This document shows positions 1 through 8,714 of a stretch of 64,000 bases of DNA, piece by piece. The notes below the pieces were generated by a model. It worked only from the letters and a program-made list of their open reading frames with translations, searched no databases and was not told the origin of the DNA. Origin of the DNA: Fibrobacter sp. (GTDB taxonomy: Bacteria; Fibrobacterota; Chitinivibrionia; Chitinivibrionales; Chitinispirillaceae). The stretch lies in the NCBI GenBank assembly GCA_012519985.1, contig JAAYPC010000171.1, forward strand, positions 27,652-91,651, written 5' to 3'. A program made the position numbers and the translations under genes. Each line of letters begins with the position of its first letter. The first letter of the stretch is position 1.

Positions 1-1
1 T

Positions 2-709
2 TTCGATCTGATTGATCATGAGCTTTGTATTAGCACCAGTGATGGACAAAGCAGAATGATGATACTTTCCATGCGTCCTGTGGCTCAGTTTTATGATGAA
101 ATGTTTACAAAACTGGATGAACTGGATCTTTCTTTGAAAATCAACACCATGCCCAATGAGCTGATCGCACCGATTCCTCTGGATAAGGATTATGAGCATG
201 CCGTTTACGATGCAGAGCATGCGAACCGTTTTTTCCACGCGCTGGTTCAGGCCGACAGAGTAATGAAAAAATTCCGATCGCGTTTTATCGGCAAATGCAG
301 TCCGGTACACTTTTTCTGGGGTAGTTTCGATCTGGCAGTAAGCCGTTTTTCCGGCAGAACCGCCCCGGAGCACCCTGGCGGTGTCCCTCATCTTCCGGAC
401 TGGGTCACCAGGGAAGCTTATTCGCATGAAGTATGCAGTTGCGGTTTCTGGCCAGGAAGTGATTTGAGGCCTCAGGCTGTCTTCTACTCCTATATCTATC
501 CTGAACCTTCAGGTTATTCTGCTGCGAAGATAGATCCTGATGGAGCACAGTATGACTCGCAACTAAAAGAATTTATCCTTCCATACGATATTGTCAGAGA
601 ATCGGCTTCACCCGATGAGACTCTGCTTACTTTTCTGCAAAGCAGTTATGAAGTCGCTGCAAACCTGGGAGATTGGAACAGGGCAAAACTGGAGAAAGAG
701 TTCTGGTAA
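2..709 (+). CDS. DUF5996 family protein, 5' end outside window
   Basis: The reading frame is already open at the first complete codon, so the gene starts upstream of the window and only its C-terminal ~235 residues are visible. The first Met inside the window is at base 56, but the open frame before it encodes a plausible continuation. The protein looks like the DUF5996 family: it contains a HFFWGSFDLAVSRFSGR stretch, followed by a His/Pro-rich segment and a CSCGFWPGSD stretch, as in that family. The function of the family is unknown to me; the cluster of Cys, His, Trp and Asp suggests a binding site, which is inference. Its stop codon lies 9 bases before a copy of a dispersed ~125-bp repeat (718-840). 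Confidence 0.75.
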   Translation, partial: FDLIDHELCISTSDGQSRMMILSMRPVAQFYDEMFTKLDELDLSLKINTMPNELIAPIPLDKDYEHAVYDAEHANRFFHALVQADRVMKKFRSRFIGKCSPVHFFWGSFDLAVSRFSGRTAPEHPGGVPHLPDWVTREAYSHEVCSCGFWPGSDLRPQAVFYSYIYPEPSGYSAAKIDPDGAQYDSQLKEFILPYDIVRESASPDETLLTFLQSSYEVAANLGDWNRAKLEKEFW

Positions 710-717
710 AACATTGC

Positions 718-840
718 GACTACTCAGGTATCTTGTGGGAAAAAATCGTAGTAATATCAAATCGGAAAAAAAGGAACTAATGTCAAAACAATATCTAATC
801 AGAAGTAATCTGAGAAAAATATTTAAACGAAGAATCATCG
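718..840 (+). repeat. Dispersed ~125-bp repeat, copy A
   Basis: This segment matches two other segments of the window: 57555-57680 in the same orientation and 55142-55269 in reverse complement. All three begin with an ACTCAGGT block, continue with an A-rich stretch and an AATATCAAAT block, share a core reading TCAAAACAATATC, then AATCAGAAGTAATCTGA (one base differs in copy B). Copies A and C continue with TTTAAACGAAGAA. It lies between a DUF5996 gene and an alpha/beta hydrolase. No protein-coding capacity is evident; short frames through it look spurious. Confidence 0.85.
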
Positions 841-876
841 ATTGTAATTTTAACTTATGCTACTGAGGGGGAGATA

Positions 877-1701
877 ATGAGCAGAATAAAAATGGAAGAT
901 GGGACCAGTATCTATTATAAGGACTGGGGAAGTGGGCAGCCAGTTGTGTTTAGTCATGGTTGGCCTTTAAGCGCTGATAGCTGGGAATCGCAGATGCTTT
1001 TTCTGGCATCCAACGGTTATCGCTGTATCGCTCATGATCGCCGGGGTTTTGGCCGTTCCAGTCAGCCCTGGGATGGAAACAACATGGACACCTATGCAGA
1101 CGATCTCGCAACGCTCATCGAGAGCCTTGATCTTAGAGATTGTGCCCTGTTTGGTTTTTCTACCGGAGGGGGTGAAGTGGCCCGCTATATTGGCCGCCAT
1201 GGCAGTAAACGGGTAAGGAAAGTCGCTTTAATCAATGCGGTTCCCCCTCTTTTGGCCAGGAATGAAAACAATCCTGACGGTATACCGATGGAAGAATTGG
1301 ATCAGTTAAGGGCAAGTGCAATAGCTAATCGCTCACAATTTTATAGAGATCTCGCCAGTGGTCCTTTTTTCGGCTTTAATCGACCAGGGGCAAAAGTGTC
1401 CCAAGGGCTTATCGATTGGTTTTTCCTTCAGGGCATGATGAGTGGAAGTAAAAATGCGTTGGATTGTATCAGGGCTTTCTCTGAGACCGATTTTACCGAC
1501 GATCTGAAGAAATTTGATGTACCCACTCTTATCATCCATGGTGATGACGATCAGATCGTCCCTATAGGCAGTTCATCGATGAAGTCTTCGAAGATAATCG
1601 AGAAAGCAACCTTTAAAATCTATAAGGGCGCACCTCATGGTTTAACCGATACCCATAAGGAACAACTCAACAACGATCTGCTGGCATTTCTTCGGAATTA
1701 G
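877..1701 (+). CDS. Alpha/beta hydrolase, non-heme chloroperoxidase type
   Basis: A 274-residue single-domain alpha/beta hydrolase of the size and pattern of cofactor-free haloperoxidases and related esterases. The oxyanion-hole segment SHGWP is near residue 26, HDRRGFGRS near 53, and the nucleophile elbow GFSTGGG places the catalytic Ser at about residue 95. The acid is probably in HGDDDQIVP near 222, and the His in GAPHG near 250, completing a Ser-Asp-His triad. There is no signal peptide, so it is likely cytoplasmic. The start is supported by a strong purine-rich GAGGGGGAGA ribosome site about 3 bases upstream. Family members are often annotated as peroxidases, but the natural reaction is commonly ester or lactone hydrolysis; substrate is unknown. 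It stands alone, between two repeat regions. Confidence 0.9.
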   Translation: MSRIKMEDGTSIYYKDWGSGQPVVFSHGWPLSADSWESQMLFLASNGYRCIAHDRRGFGRSSQPWDGNNMDTYADDLATLIESLDLRDCALFGFSTGGGEVARYIGRHGSKRVRKVALINAVPPLLARNENNPDGIPMEELDQLRASAIANRSQFYRDLASGPFFGFNRPGAKVSQGLIDWFFLQGMMSGSKNALDCIRAFSETDFTDDLKKFDVPTLIIHGDDDQIVPIGSSSMKSSKIIEKATFKIYKGAPHGLTDTHKEQLNNDLLAFLRN

Positions 1702-1780
1702 GTGCAGGTTGACCCGGTTACTCTATGGGATCCGTATAACACCCGAACCAGCACAGAGCTTCGCTCAATGCTCTTTTCAG

Positions 1781-2000
1781 TCAGGTTAGTACGAGTTGAG
1801 ACGTCTTGAGTCACGCTGACCATTCAGGTTAGTGCGAGTTGAGACGTCTTGAGTCACACTGACCAATCAGGTTAATGCGAGTTGAGACGTCTTGAGTTAC
1901 ACTGACCAATCAGGTTAATGCGAGTTGAGACGTCTTGAGCCACACTAACCAGTCAGGTTATTCGAGTTGAGACTTTTGGAGTCACACTAACCTTTTAGGT
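1781..2000. repeat. Tandem array of five 43-bp near-palindromic units
   Basis: Units begin at 1781, 1824, 1867, 1910 and 1953, a constant 43-base period, and a decayed sixth start is seen at 1995. Each unit reads TCAGGTTAGTGCGAGTTGAG, then ACGTCTTGAGTCACACT, then GACCAA, with small variations. Within each unit GGTTAGTG pairs with CACACTAACC around a central AGACGTCT palindrome, so each unit can fold into a long imperfect hairpin (about 38 bases) with a 5-base spacer. The array occupies most of the 456-base gap between the alpha/beta hydrolase and lysA. No ORF crosses it. Spacers are not variable, so it is not a CRISPR. Confidence 0.9.
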
Positions 2001-2095
2001 CAGTGCAAGGAGGAGGCAGTCGGGGGTAGTCTTACTGCCCTCTCTGGCGTCAGCGTTTTTTGCACACCTGCCTGGTCCTGCAATAGAATTGGCAG

Positions 2096-2121
2096 AAAAA
2101 TCCTCACACCGCCAGGTGTGA
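2096..2121 (-). terminator. Rho-independent terminator of lysA
   Basis: Read on the minus strand, a perfect 7-bp stem (TCACACC with GGTGTGA, loop TGGC) is followed by GGATTTTT. It lies 37 bases past the lysA stop codon, so it should end that transcript. Confidence 0.7.
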
Positions 2122-2157
2122 AATCATGCATAAGCTGTATACAGGCTACTGCGCAGC

Positions 2158-3423
2158 TTACGGAAGCAGATCCTGGAACTGAATTAACAGGTCTTCGAGC
2201 GTATCTCTTCTTCTGATAAGTATATCATTGCCCGATTGATCTATCAGGACCTCTGCGGGTCTGAGACGGCAATTGTAATTGGAGCTCATGACCATGCCAT
2301 ACGCACCTGCATCCAGAACACCGATAACATCGTTTTCTTTTATTGATGGAAGAGTACGGTCTTTTGCCAGGATATCACCAGTTTCGCAGATATTTCCCAC
2401 GATAGTGACTTTCTGCATTTCTGAATCGGTTGCAGGTACATCTCTGTAGATCTCGATATCATGATGCGAGCCATAAAAGGCAGGGCGGATAAGGACATTG
2501 AATCCGATGTCGGTTCCTGCGTATAGAGTTTGGGCATTTTGCTTTAAGGCATGGACTCTGCCAAGAAGTACGCCGCATTCGGCAACTATGAACCGACCAG
2601 GTTCTATTTTGATCGTAAGTTTTTTTCCGGTTTTCCTGACGAAATCATCGATAAGTTTTTGCAGCTCTGAGCCCAGCGTTTTGAGGTCGAGTGGTTTTTC
2701 CTGAGAGTCTTTATGGTAGGGGATTCCAAATCCGCCACCAAAATCTACAAACTGCAGCTCCGGAAAGTTCTGTGCGTAGGAAAGAAGAAACGATGCAGCT
2801 TCGATATAGGATTCAGGTGTCATGAACAGGGAACCGATATGCTGATTCAGCCCTGTGAGATGAAGGTTAAATTCTTTCAGTATGCTTTTGAGTTCGGCGG
2901 TGAATTGGGGATCGACTCCGAATTTGGTCTTTTGCCCACCGGTTATCACTTTTTCATGATGTCCTGCACCGATTCCAGGATTGATTCTGACCGCTACTTT
3001 ACCGCCTCTATTGAGCTGTCCGATTCTTCTGAGTTGTGACACAGAGTCTGCGCTTATCAGAACACCGGCATCGATCGCAAAGCGAAGTTCCTCATCAGAG
3101 ACATTGTTGCAGACAAGAAGAATTTCTTCGGGTGTAAACCCTGCTTTCAGTTCCAGAAAAAGTTCACCTGCAGACATGGCATCCACGGTAAGACCCTCAC
3201 TGCGAATGATCCTGAGCAGGCTGAGGTTGGTGTTGGCTTTTGCTGAATAGTTTACTTTGAAAGCCGGGTAGGAAATCAGGGAGGTGAGTGCTTTGCAGCG
3301 GCTTCTAAGTATGGATTCGTTGTAAACATAAAGAGGTGTGCCATATTTGGAGGCCAGTGCAAGAGGATCGGTGTTTCCGAAGAAATTGGTTTTTTCTGTC
3401 CAGATATTATGGATATAGTTCAT
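2158..3423 (-). CDS. lysA: Diaminopimelate decarboxylase
   Basis: Decarboxylates meso-diaminopimelate to lysine, the last step of lysine synthesis, using pyridoxal phosphate. The alanine-racemase-like barrel carries the PLP lysine in YSAKANTN near residue 60. Further motifs are GGGFGIPYH and EPGRFIVAECG, the active-site Cys in CETGDILAKDR, and the C-terminal GAYGMVMSSNYN. I place the start at the ATG ending at 3423, which gives 421 residues (usual size) and has AGAGGGAGA eight bases upstream. The open frame extends 26 codons further upstream, but that part has no family similarity. The gene appears monocistronic, with a terminator just downstream. No lysine riboswitch is apparent in the leader. 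Confidence 0.97.
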   Translation of the reverse strand: MNYIHNIWTEKTNFFGNTDPLALASKYGTPLYVYNESILRSRCKALTSLISYPAFKVNYSAKANTNLSLLRIIRSEGLTVDAMSAGELFLELKAGFTPEEILLVCNNVSDEELRFAIDAGVLISADSVSQLRRIGQLNRGGKVAVRINPGIGAGHHEKVITGGQKTKFGVDPQFTAELKSILKEFNLHLTGLNQHIGSLFMTPESYIEAASFLLSYAQNFPELQFVDFGGGFGIPYHKDSQEKPLDLKTLGSELQKLIDDFVRKTGKKLTIKIEPGRFIVAECGVLLGRVHALKQNAQTLYAGTDIGFNVLIRPAFYGSHHDIEIYRDVPATDSEMQKVTIVGNICETGDILAKDRTLPSIKENDVIGVLDAGAYGMVMSSNYNCRLRPAEVLIDQSGNDILIRRRDTLEDLLIQFQDLLP

Positions 3424-4032
3424 GAGTGGTTCTCCCTCTTTTGATTTACGTGATTCTGTTTTGAATTTATTGAATATAGTGAAAAACTGGTGAAGGCTCA
3501 AACCCTAATAAGGGAGAAAAAGCGGGATTATTGCCTGATTTGGAATTTATTAGGCACTGTCCGCCATCCTCCTTTAACATTGGCCATTTCTCTTAGAATC
3601 GGAAAATGGTGACGAAAATTTGTAAACTTCAATGGTTATTCACTAAGCGACCTGTGACTCCTAAGCTTAATCTGAAAATGGTAAGCAGAACCTGCCATTG
3701 TCGAGAGAGTGCTGCTACCTACCCGGGATCATTTGAGCGCACAAAGATCAATATAAAGGAAAATGTGTGAACTCGCTTAAAGTAATAATCCCAAATTTTC
3801 CTCCAGGTGCCAGTGATCCGGACACCCTGGTTGAACGCTCACAGCGAATTCATACATTTTTCTTTACCATTGTGAAATTCCCCCTTAATCTCCCACCCCC
3901 TTTGGGTGATTTAGGGGGCCGGGGGGGATTTTGCTAATAAACACCTGTGAATTTCTAAACCTCATCTATACTCTTTGTCTAATTTTTCCAAAACCCTATG
4001 GGATGATACTGATTTTGAGTTTTGTGATTGAA
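3424..4032. other. Intergenic region with a palindromic C-rich repeat
   Basis: 609 bases without a supportable gene, between lysA and the ABC exporter pair, both on the minus strand. The lysA promoter should be in the first ~150 bases but no clear hexamers stand out. A C-rich palindrome (CCCCCTTAATC, later GATTTAGGGGG) occupies roughly 3880-3930. It belongs to the same type of repeat as seen near 52300, 53790 and 59840-60026. The rest has no structure that I can support. Confidence 0.6.
3880..3930. repeat. Palindromic repeat of the CCCCCTAAATC type
   Basis: CCCCCTTAATCTCCCACCC followed by GGGTGATTTAGGGGG forms an imperfect hairpin. The CCCCTAAATC / GATTTAGGGG signature recurs at 52305-52326, 53788-53807 and several times between 59840 and 60026, always in intergenic DNA. 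It may also serve as the terminator of the ABC exporter operon, which ends about 100 bases away. Confidence 0.6.
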
Positions 4033-6165
4033 TCACCCGGTTTTCTCAAACTGCAATCTGAAGAACTCATAATAGAGTCCTTTAAGCTCCATCAGGGTAT
4101 CATGATCACCAAACTCAGCTATCTGGCCTTTGTTAAGTACCAGTATTTTTTCTGCACTTCTGATAGTAGAGAGCCGGTGTGCGATTACAATCGAAGTTCG
4201 TCCTTTGATGAGCTGAGAGATGGCATCCTGAATCAGAGCTTCGGTTTCGGTATCAATGTTGGAAGTGGCTTCATCGAGGATAAGAATCGAGGGATTAAAA
4301 TAGAGTGCCCGTGTAAAGGCCAGAAGCTGCCTTTCGCCTGCAGAGAAGGTTACTCCTCTTTCCATGACTTTCTGATCTGCTCCATCAGGAAGGCGCTGAA
4401 GGAATTTGCTGGCATGGGTGATGGTGGTGACCTGCTGAAATCTGTGTTCATCCCAGCCTTTTCCCATTATGATATTTTCCCTGATAGTGCGTGAGAAAAG
4501 GAAGACATCCTGCATAACGGTGGCGATATTAGAGCGCAATTGACCCGGAGGAATTTCTGTGATATCTGTTCCATCAATCAGTATTCTTCCTTTACTTATC
4601 GGGTATAAACCAGAGATGAGATTTATTATGGTGCTTTTTCCGGAGCCGGTTTCGCCAACTATAGCCATAGTGCTTCGTGCCGGTACCGAGAAAGACACTC
4701 CTTTTAAAACCCACTCTCCTGGAGTGTAGCAGAACCAGACATCATCAAAAACGATCTCTCCGTGCAATGAGTTTTCAGGTAAGAGAAGATCTGGTTTACT
4801 GTGCAGAACCGGTTCTTTGCGGCAGGGGGCATTGAGTACGGTCAGGATCTTTTCACCTGCAGCGGTTGCACTCTGAAGGATATCGAATTTTTCTGCGAGA
4901 TCACCTATGGGTTCGAAGAAACTGTTTATATAGGCCAGAAACATCACTATCAGACCGTAGGAGATTGTACCTTCAAGAAAAAAAGTGGTTCCAAAGTAGA
5001 TTACCAGACCTATGGTGAACCATTTGAAAAAATCGATCAGCGGACGAAAAATCGCATAGATGATCACCTGACGGAGGTTTGCCTGATAGACCAGGCTGTT
5101 GATTAATTTGAATTTGTTGAATTGACGAAGCTCCTGTACGAATACCTGGATTATCCGGATGTTGGAGATGTTTTCATTGAGAAACGAATTCAGATCTGCT
5201 ATTCTGGTTCTGATGACCCGGTAGGCCTGACGTGCCTTGATTCTGAAAAGAAGCATTACTGTAAAGAGAGCCGGAAAAGAGATACTGACCACCAGTGCCA
5301 GATGGTGATCTGTGAAGAACATGATAATGGTTATACCAGTGAGAATGAGAACATCCTGAACCAGGGTAACAAGCACGGTAGAGAACAGTTCATTAAGGGA
5401 TTCGATATCGTTGGTAATTCGGTTGACCAGTTTTCCTATGGGATTTTTGTCAAAAAAGGATAACTCCAGAGAGGTTATATGAACGAAAAGGTCTGTTCGC
5501 AGGTCTCTCATCGCGTACTGTGAAAGTTTCATAAGAGTAATTATCTGGAAATATGAGGCTGCGAACTGCAAAATGAAGAGTCCCAGAATGAAAAGTACCA
5601 TAAAACCGGTCTGACGGATATCATGGATTCGAAGGAGTGCGGTTTCTGAGACGGTGAAAAAAGAGCTGCTGTTATCCTTAAGTAAGTATCGGTTATTGGG
5701 GAAGGCACGTAATATGCCTTTTGACAGAGCTTCGCTGATTTTTATTTCCAGTTTATTGTCAAACGCGGGTGATTCGATCAGGGTGAATGTGCTTTCGGAA
5801 AGGGTACCTTCACTTGTAAGTTTTCTGATTTCATCTGCGGAAAGTCCTGAGAGGTCGTTTTTAAAGGCAAAGAGGGTGTCATCTTTGAGGACCATGCTTT
5901 TTGATAAAAGTTTTTCAAAATCCCTGCTTTGTTCCACATTTGTTTTGTCATGTCTGACCAGGTAACCGGATTTGACGATGAATCGGTCGATTGTAATTCT
6001 GGAAAGAAAGGGTACTGTAAGGGTAGCGGTAGAGATTATAGAGACAAAAAGAAAGGCCAGATAAAGATGGCCGCGATATCTCAGAATGTATTTAAAAAGC
6101 AGCTTGACTACATCTTTATTGAAAAAGGAATCTGGAGAGTTCTCTTCCGGATAATAGTTACTCAT
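4033..6165 (-). CDS. ABC exporter half-transporter, catalytic subunit with large TM1-TM2 insert
   Basis: A fused permease-ATPase half transporter, 710 residues, of the MdlB/YheH type, expected in the inner membrane as a heterodimer with the product of 6162-7922. The ATPase domain (about 470-705) has a normal Walker A GETGSGKST, Walker B ILILDEATSNID with the catalytic Glu, and an H-loop IVIAHRLST. Its signature motif is FSAGERQ and not LSGGQ. That fits an asymmetric pair in which this subunit supplies the Walker motifs of the working site. About 120 residues (62-180) rich in charged residues lie between the first two membrane helices, where relatives usually have a short loop. They should face the periplasm. 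Its ATG overlaps the stop of the upstream gene in ATGA, so translation is probably coupled. The exported substrate is unknown. Confidence 0.93.
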   Translation of the reverse strand: MSNYYPEENSPDSFFNKDVVKLLFKYILRYRGHLYLAFLFVSIISTATLTVPFLSRITIDRFIVKSGYLVRHDKTNVEQSRDFEKLLSKSMVLKDDTLFAFKNDLSGLSADEIRKLTSEGTLSESTFTLIESPAFDNKLEIKISEALSKGILRAFPNNRYLLKDNSSSFFTVSETALLRIHDIRQTGFMVLFILGLFILQFAASYFQIITLMKLSQYAMRDLRTDLFVHITSLELSFFDKNPIGKLVNRITNDIESLNELFSTVLVTLVQDVLILTGITIIMFFTDHHLALVVSISFPALFTVMLLFRIKARQAYRVIRTRIADLNSFLNENISNIRIIQVFVQELRQFNKFKLINSLVYQANLRQVIIYAIFRPLIDFFKWFTIGLVIYFGTTFFLEGTISYGLIVMFLAYINSFFEPIGDLAEKFDILQSATAAGEKILTVLNAPCRKEPVLHSKPDLLLPENSLHGEIVFDDVWFCYTPGEWVLKGVSFSVPARSTMAIVGETGSGKSTIINLISGLYPISKGRILIDGTDITEIPPGQLRSNIATVMQDVFLFSRTIRENIIMGKGWDEHRFQQVTTITHASKFLQRLPDGADQKVMERGVTFSAGERQLLAFTRALYFNPSILILDEATSNIDTETEALIQDAISQLIKGRTSIVIAHRLSTIRSAEKILVLNKGQIAEFGDHDTLMELKGLYYEFFRLQFEKTG

Positions 6166-7922
6166 GATACCGGTTCACCTGTTTTTTGCAGTTCATAGAG
6201 TCGGGCGTAGAAACCGCCTGCAGAGAGAAGCTGTTCATGGGATCCCTGTTCGCTTATTTTTCCATCGGCAAGCACTATTATCTTGTCGCAATCTTTTACT
6301 GTAGAGATTCTGTGAGCAATAATCAGTGATGTTTTTTTACGGATCTCATGAGTTAAAGCAGTACGGATTTCCCGCTCTGTGGCAGAGTCAACGGCTGAGA
6401 GTGCATCATCCAGAATAAGAATGGGGGAGTCCAGAAGAAGTGCTCTGGCGATGGCCAGTCTCTGTTTCTGACCTCCGGACAGGGTGATACCCCGTTCGCC
6501 GATTCTGGTGGAGTAGGCCTGGGAGAAGTTAAGGATATCTTTATGGATAGATGCTTTTCTGGCTGCGTTTTCGATAGCTTCCTGTGCGATATTGTCATTT
6601 AAACCGAAGGAAATGTTTTCGCGTATACTGTCGGAGAAGAGCGAGGAGTCCTGGGGGACAAATGCTATTGAGGAGCGCAAGAGTGAAAGGGGGATGTCGT
6701 TTATATCGTGACCATCGATAGTGATCTGGTTATGGCCTACGGGGTAAAGATGAAAAAGAAGAGAGACCAGAGTGGTTTTTCCGGAGCCCGCTTTACCGAT
6801 TATACCCAGGGAACTTCCTGCAGGAATCACCAGGTTGATATCAGAGAGAACTGGCGGCGACTGTTCATTGTAGCGGAAAGAAAGCGAATTGAATTGAATG
6901 TTTCCTTTTAGAGGGGAGAAGTTTTCCCCGGAGTTTTTGATCGCTATTTGTGGTTTTGTGTTCATCAGTTCAAGTACTCTTCTGGTGGATGCCAGACCTC
7001 GTTGAAACATGTTAAAGACCCAGCCGGTAGCGATCATGGGCCAGATCAGAAGGTTTATATAGAATGTAAAAGAGACGAACTGCCCGATGGAGATCTGCTG
7101 CAGGATCACCTGTTTACCGCCAAAATAGATAAGAAATCCTAACGCCAGTGATCCCAGAAGAGTGATTGAGGGGAAAAGAAGACCCCAGATTTTTACCAGT
7201 GAGATATTGGATGAGACGTAGGTATCACAGAGTTGTCGAAACCGGTTGATTTCGTGGCGTTCCTGGTGGAAACTTTTTACCAGACGAATCCCGGAGATGG
7301 ATTCTTGGGCGTGAGATGAGATGGCATCGAAGGATTGTTGGACCCGGATATGGCGGTTTTGAATCATTTTGCCGGTTCTGATCATCAGAAAAATTATTGC
7401 CGGCAGGGGAATGATTGTTAACAGGGTCAGTTTTACGCTGATAGTAAACATGAACAAAAGGGACATGGTGCTTAAAAAGAGAGCATCTACCAGGCCGATC
7501 AGTGCCATTCCGCAGGCCATGCGGATGGAGTTAAGGTCATTGATGAAGAGGGCCATCAGATCGCCTGTTTTTGATTTATTGAAATAGGAGGGGGATAATT
7601 GTTCCAGATGCTCGAACATATCCTCACGAAGTTGGGTTTCGATCTTGCGTGAGGGGCGTATGATGAAGAGGCGCCAGAGGAATCGCAAAACTATGGTACT
7701 GGCTGCCAGAGCGATTATGATTAAAGATTTTTTCAGGATTATGGAGGTAGAGAAAGAGGTGTTACTCAGGGTGTCCAGTGTTTGCTGGATAATTTTGGGG
7801 ATAATTAGCTGAATAGTGTCCACAGCGATTAATACCAGCATACCCAAGGTGATAGAGGTGGTATGCTTTCGAAGATAACTGAGAAGAAATTTTGTAGCCT
7901 GGGAATCTAGGTTTAGCTTCAT
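6162..7922 (-). CDS. ABC exporter half-transporter, degenerate-site subunit
   Basis: A 586-residue permease-ATPase half transporter of the MdlA/YheI type, first gene of a two-gene operon. Membrane helices occupy roughly residues 20-310. The ATPase domain has Walker A GKAGSGKTT, a canonical signature LSGGQKQR, and H-loop LIIAHRIST. Its Walker B reads ILILDDALSAVD, with Asp in place of the catalytic Glu. Paired with the non-canonical FSAGE signature of its partner, this forms the inactive site known from heterodimeric ABC exporters. The canonical site is made from this LSGGQ and the partner's DEAT. No clear ribosome-binding site is visible; a perfect inverted repeat (7925-7943) sits directly upstream of the start codon instead. 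Substrate unknown; family members export drugs, lipids or peptides. Confidence 0.93.
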   Translation of the reverse strand: MKLNLDSQATKFLLSYLRKHTTSITLGMLVLIAVDTIQLIIPKIIQQTLDTLSNTSFSTSIILKKSLIIIALAASTIVLRFLWRLFIIRPSRKIETQLREDMFEHLEQLSPSYFNKSKTGDLMALFINDLNSIRMACGMALIGLVDALFLSTMSLLFMFTISVKLTLLTIIPLPAIIFLMIRTGKMIQNRHIRVQQSFDAISSHAQESISGIRLVKSFHQERHEINRFRQLCDTYVSSNISLVKIWGLLFPSITLLGSLALGFLIYFGGKQVILQQISIGQFVSFTFYINLLIWPMIATGWVFNMFQRGLASTRRVLELMNTKPQIAIKNSGENFSPLKGNIQFNSLSFRYNEQSPPVLSDINLVIPAGSSLGIIGKAGSGKTTLVSLLFHLYPVGHNQITIDGHDINDIPLSLLRSSIAFVPQDSSLFSDSIRENISFGLNDNIAQEAIENAARKASIHKDILNFSQAYSTRIGERGITLSGGQKQRLAIARALLLDSPILILDDALSAVDSATEREIRTALTHEIRKKTSLIIAHRISTVKDCDKIIVLADGKISEQGSHEQLLSAGGFYARLYELQKTGEPVS

Positions 7923-7924
7923 GG

Positions 7925-7943
7925 GCAGAAAAATACTTTCTGC
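7925..7943 (-). promoter_or_regulatory. Inverted repeat abutting the ABC exporter start codon
   Basis: GCAGAAA and TTTCTGC form a perfect 7-bp dyad with a 5-base spacer, starting two bases upstream of the exporter ATG (which occupies 7920-7922). It sits where the ribosome site should be, in the 151-base divergent gap to rpiB. It could be a repressor operator or an RNA hairpin controlling initiation; neither is demonstrated. Confidence 0.5.
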
Positions 7944-8073
7944 TGATGGAGCAGGATAAGCTATTGAATCGATTAGAGAAAAGGAAATTTTTCTGGCATG
8001 TTTCTTGGGGAAAAATTCTTTTGGGGCATATCAGTAAAGGGTAGAGGCTGGAAGGAAAAAACGGGATGAAAAA

Positions 8074-8517
8074 ATGATGATAGGAATAGCAGTGGATCAT
8101 GGTGGTTTTCATCTGAAGACTCCTCTTATTACTGCTTTGCGGGAATGGGGACATGAGGTAAGGGATTTTGGGGCTTACCATTTTGAAGCCGATGATGATT
8201 ATCCGGATTTTGTTATAAAAGCATCTGCTGCGCTTGCCAAAGGGGAGGTAGAGCGGGGAATAGCGATTTGTGGAAGTGGAATTGGTGCAAGTGTTTGTGC
8301 CAATAAAATCAGGGGAATAAGAGCGGGGTTAGTTTCTGATGTGTTTTCTGCTCATCAGGGAGTTGAGGATGACAATATGAACATGATCTGTCTTGGGGCA
8401 AGGGTAATTGGTTATGAATTGGCAATAGAGTTGGTGGAGGTGTTTCTGAAGGCCAGGTTCAGCAGTTGTGAACGGCATTTGAGGAGATTGGCAAAACTTC
8501 AAGCCCTGGAAGAGTAG
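8074..8517 (+). CDS. rpiB: Ribose-5-phosphate isomerase B
   Basis: Interconverts ribose 5-phosphate and ribulose 5-phosphate in the pentose phosphate pathway. 147 residues, the normal RpiB length. The N-terminal IAVDHGGFHLK carries the substrate-binding Asp-His near residues 8-9. The catalytic Cys is at about residue 66 in ICGSGIGAS (other members usually have CGTGIG), followed by ANKIRGIRAG and CLGARVIG. Two adjacent ATG codons start at 8074 and 8077; a GAAGGAA ribosome site lies about 18 bases upstream, so the start is somewhat uncertain. It is transcribed divergently from the ABC exporter operon and appears to be single. Confidence 0.95.
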   Translation: MMIGIAVDHGGFHLKTPLITALREWGHEVRDFGAYHFEADDDYPDFVIKASAALAKGEVERGIAICGSGIGASVCANKIRGIRAGLVSDVFSAHQGVEDDNMNMICLGARVIGYELAIELVEVFLKARFSSCERHLRRLAKLQALEE

Positions 8518-8714
8518 GTTTTTTTAAGGGGGCTTTTCTTTTATATAAATATGGTATCACTTGCTGAGTTTTATCCGTAATTTTTAAAGAAAAAGATATC
8601 TTATTGTCTGACACATGGTAGAGAAGTCTATGGAAACCTCTGGCATGTGCAGGCACACAACGGATAACCTGCAGGTGTTAATAGTAATAGAAAGTTGGGG
8701 CAAAGGAGAATCTT

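Noticed and set aside
1781..2000. Possible CRISPR array or integron attC array
   Set aside because: The 43-bp units are contiguous without variable spacers, and the GTTAGTG/CACTAAC ends do not fit the GTTRRRY/RYYYAAC attC consensus; no integrase or cas gene is near.
3931..4494. 187-codon plus-strand ORF at the end of the ABC exporter operon
   Set aside because: Antisense shadow of the well-supported ABC ATPase domain.
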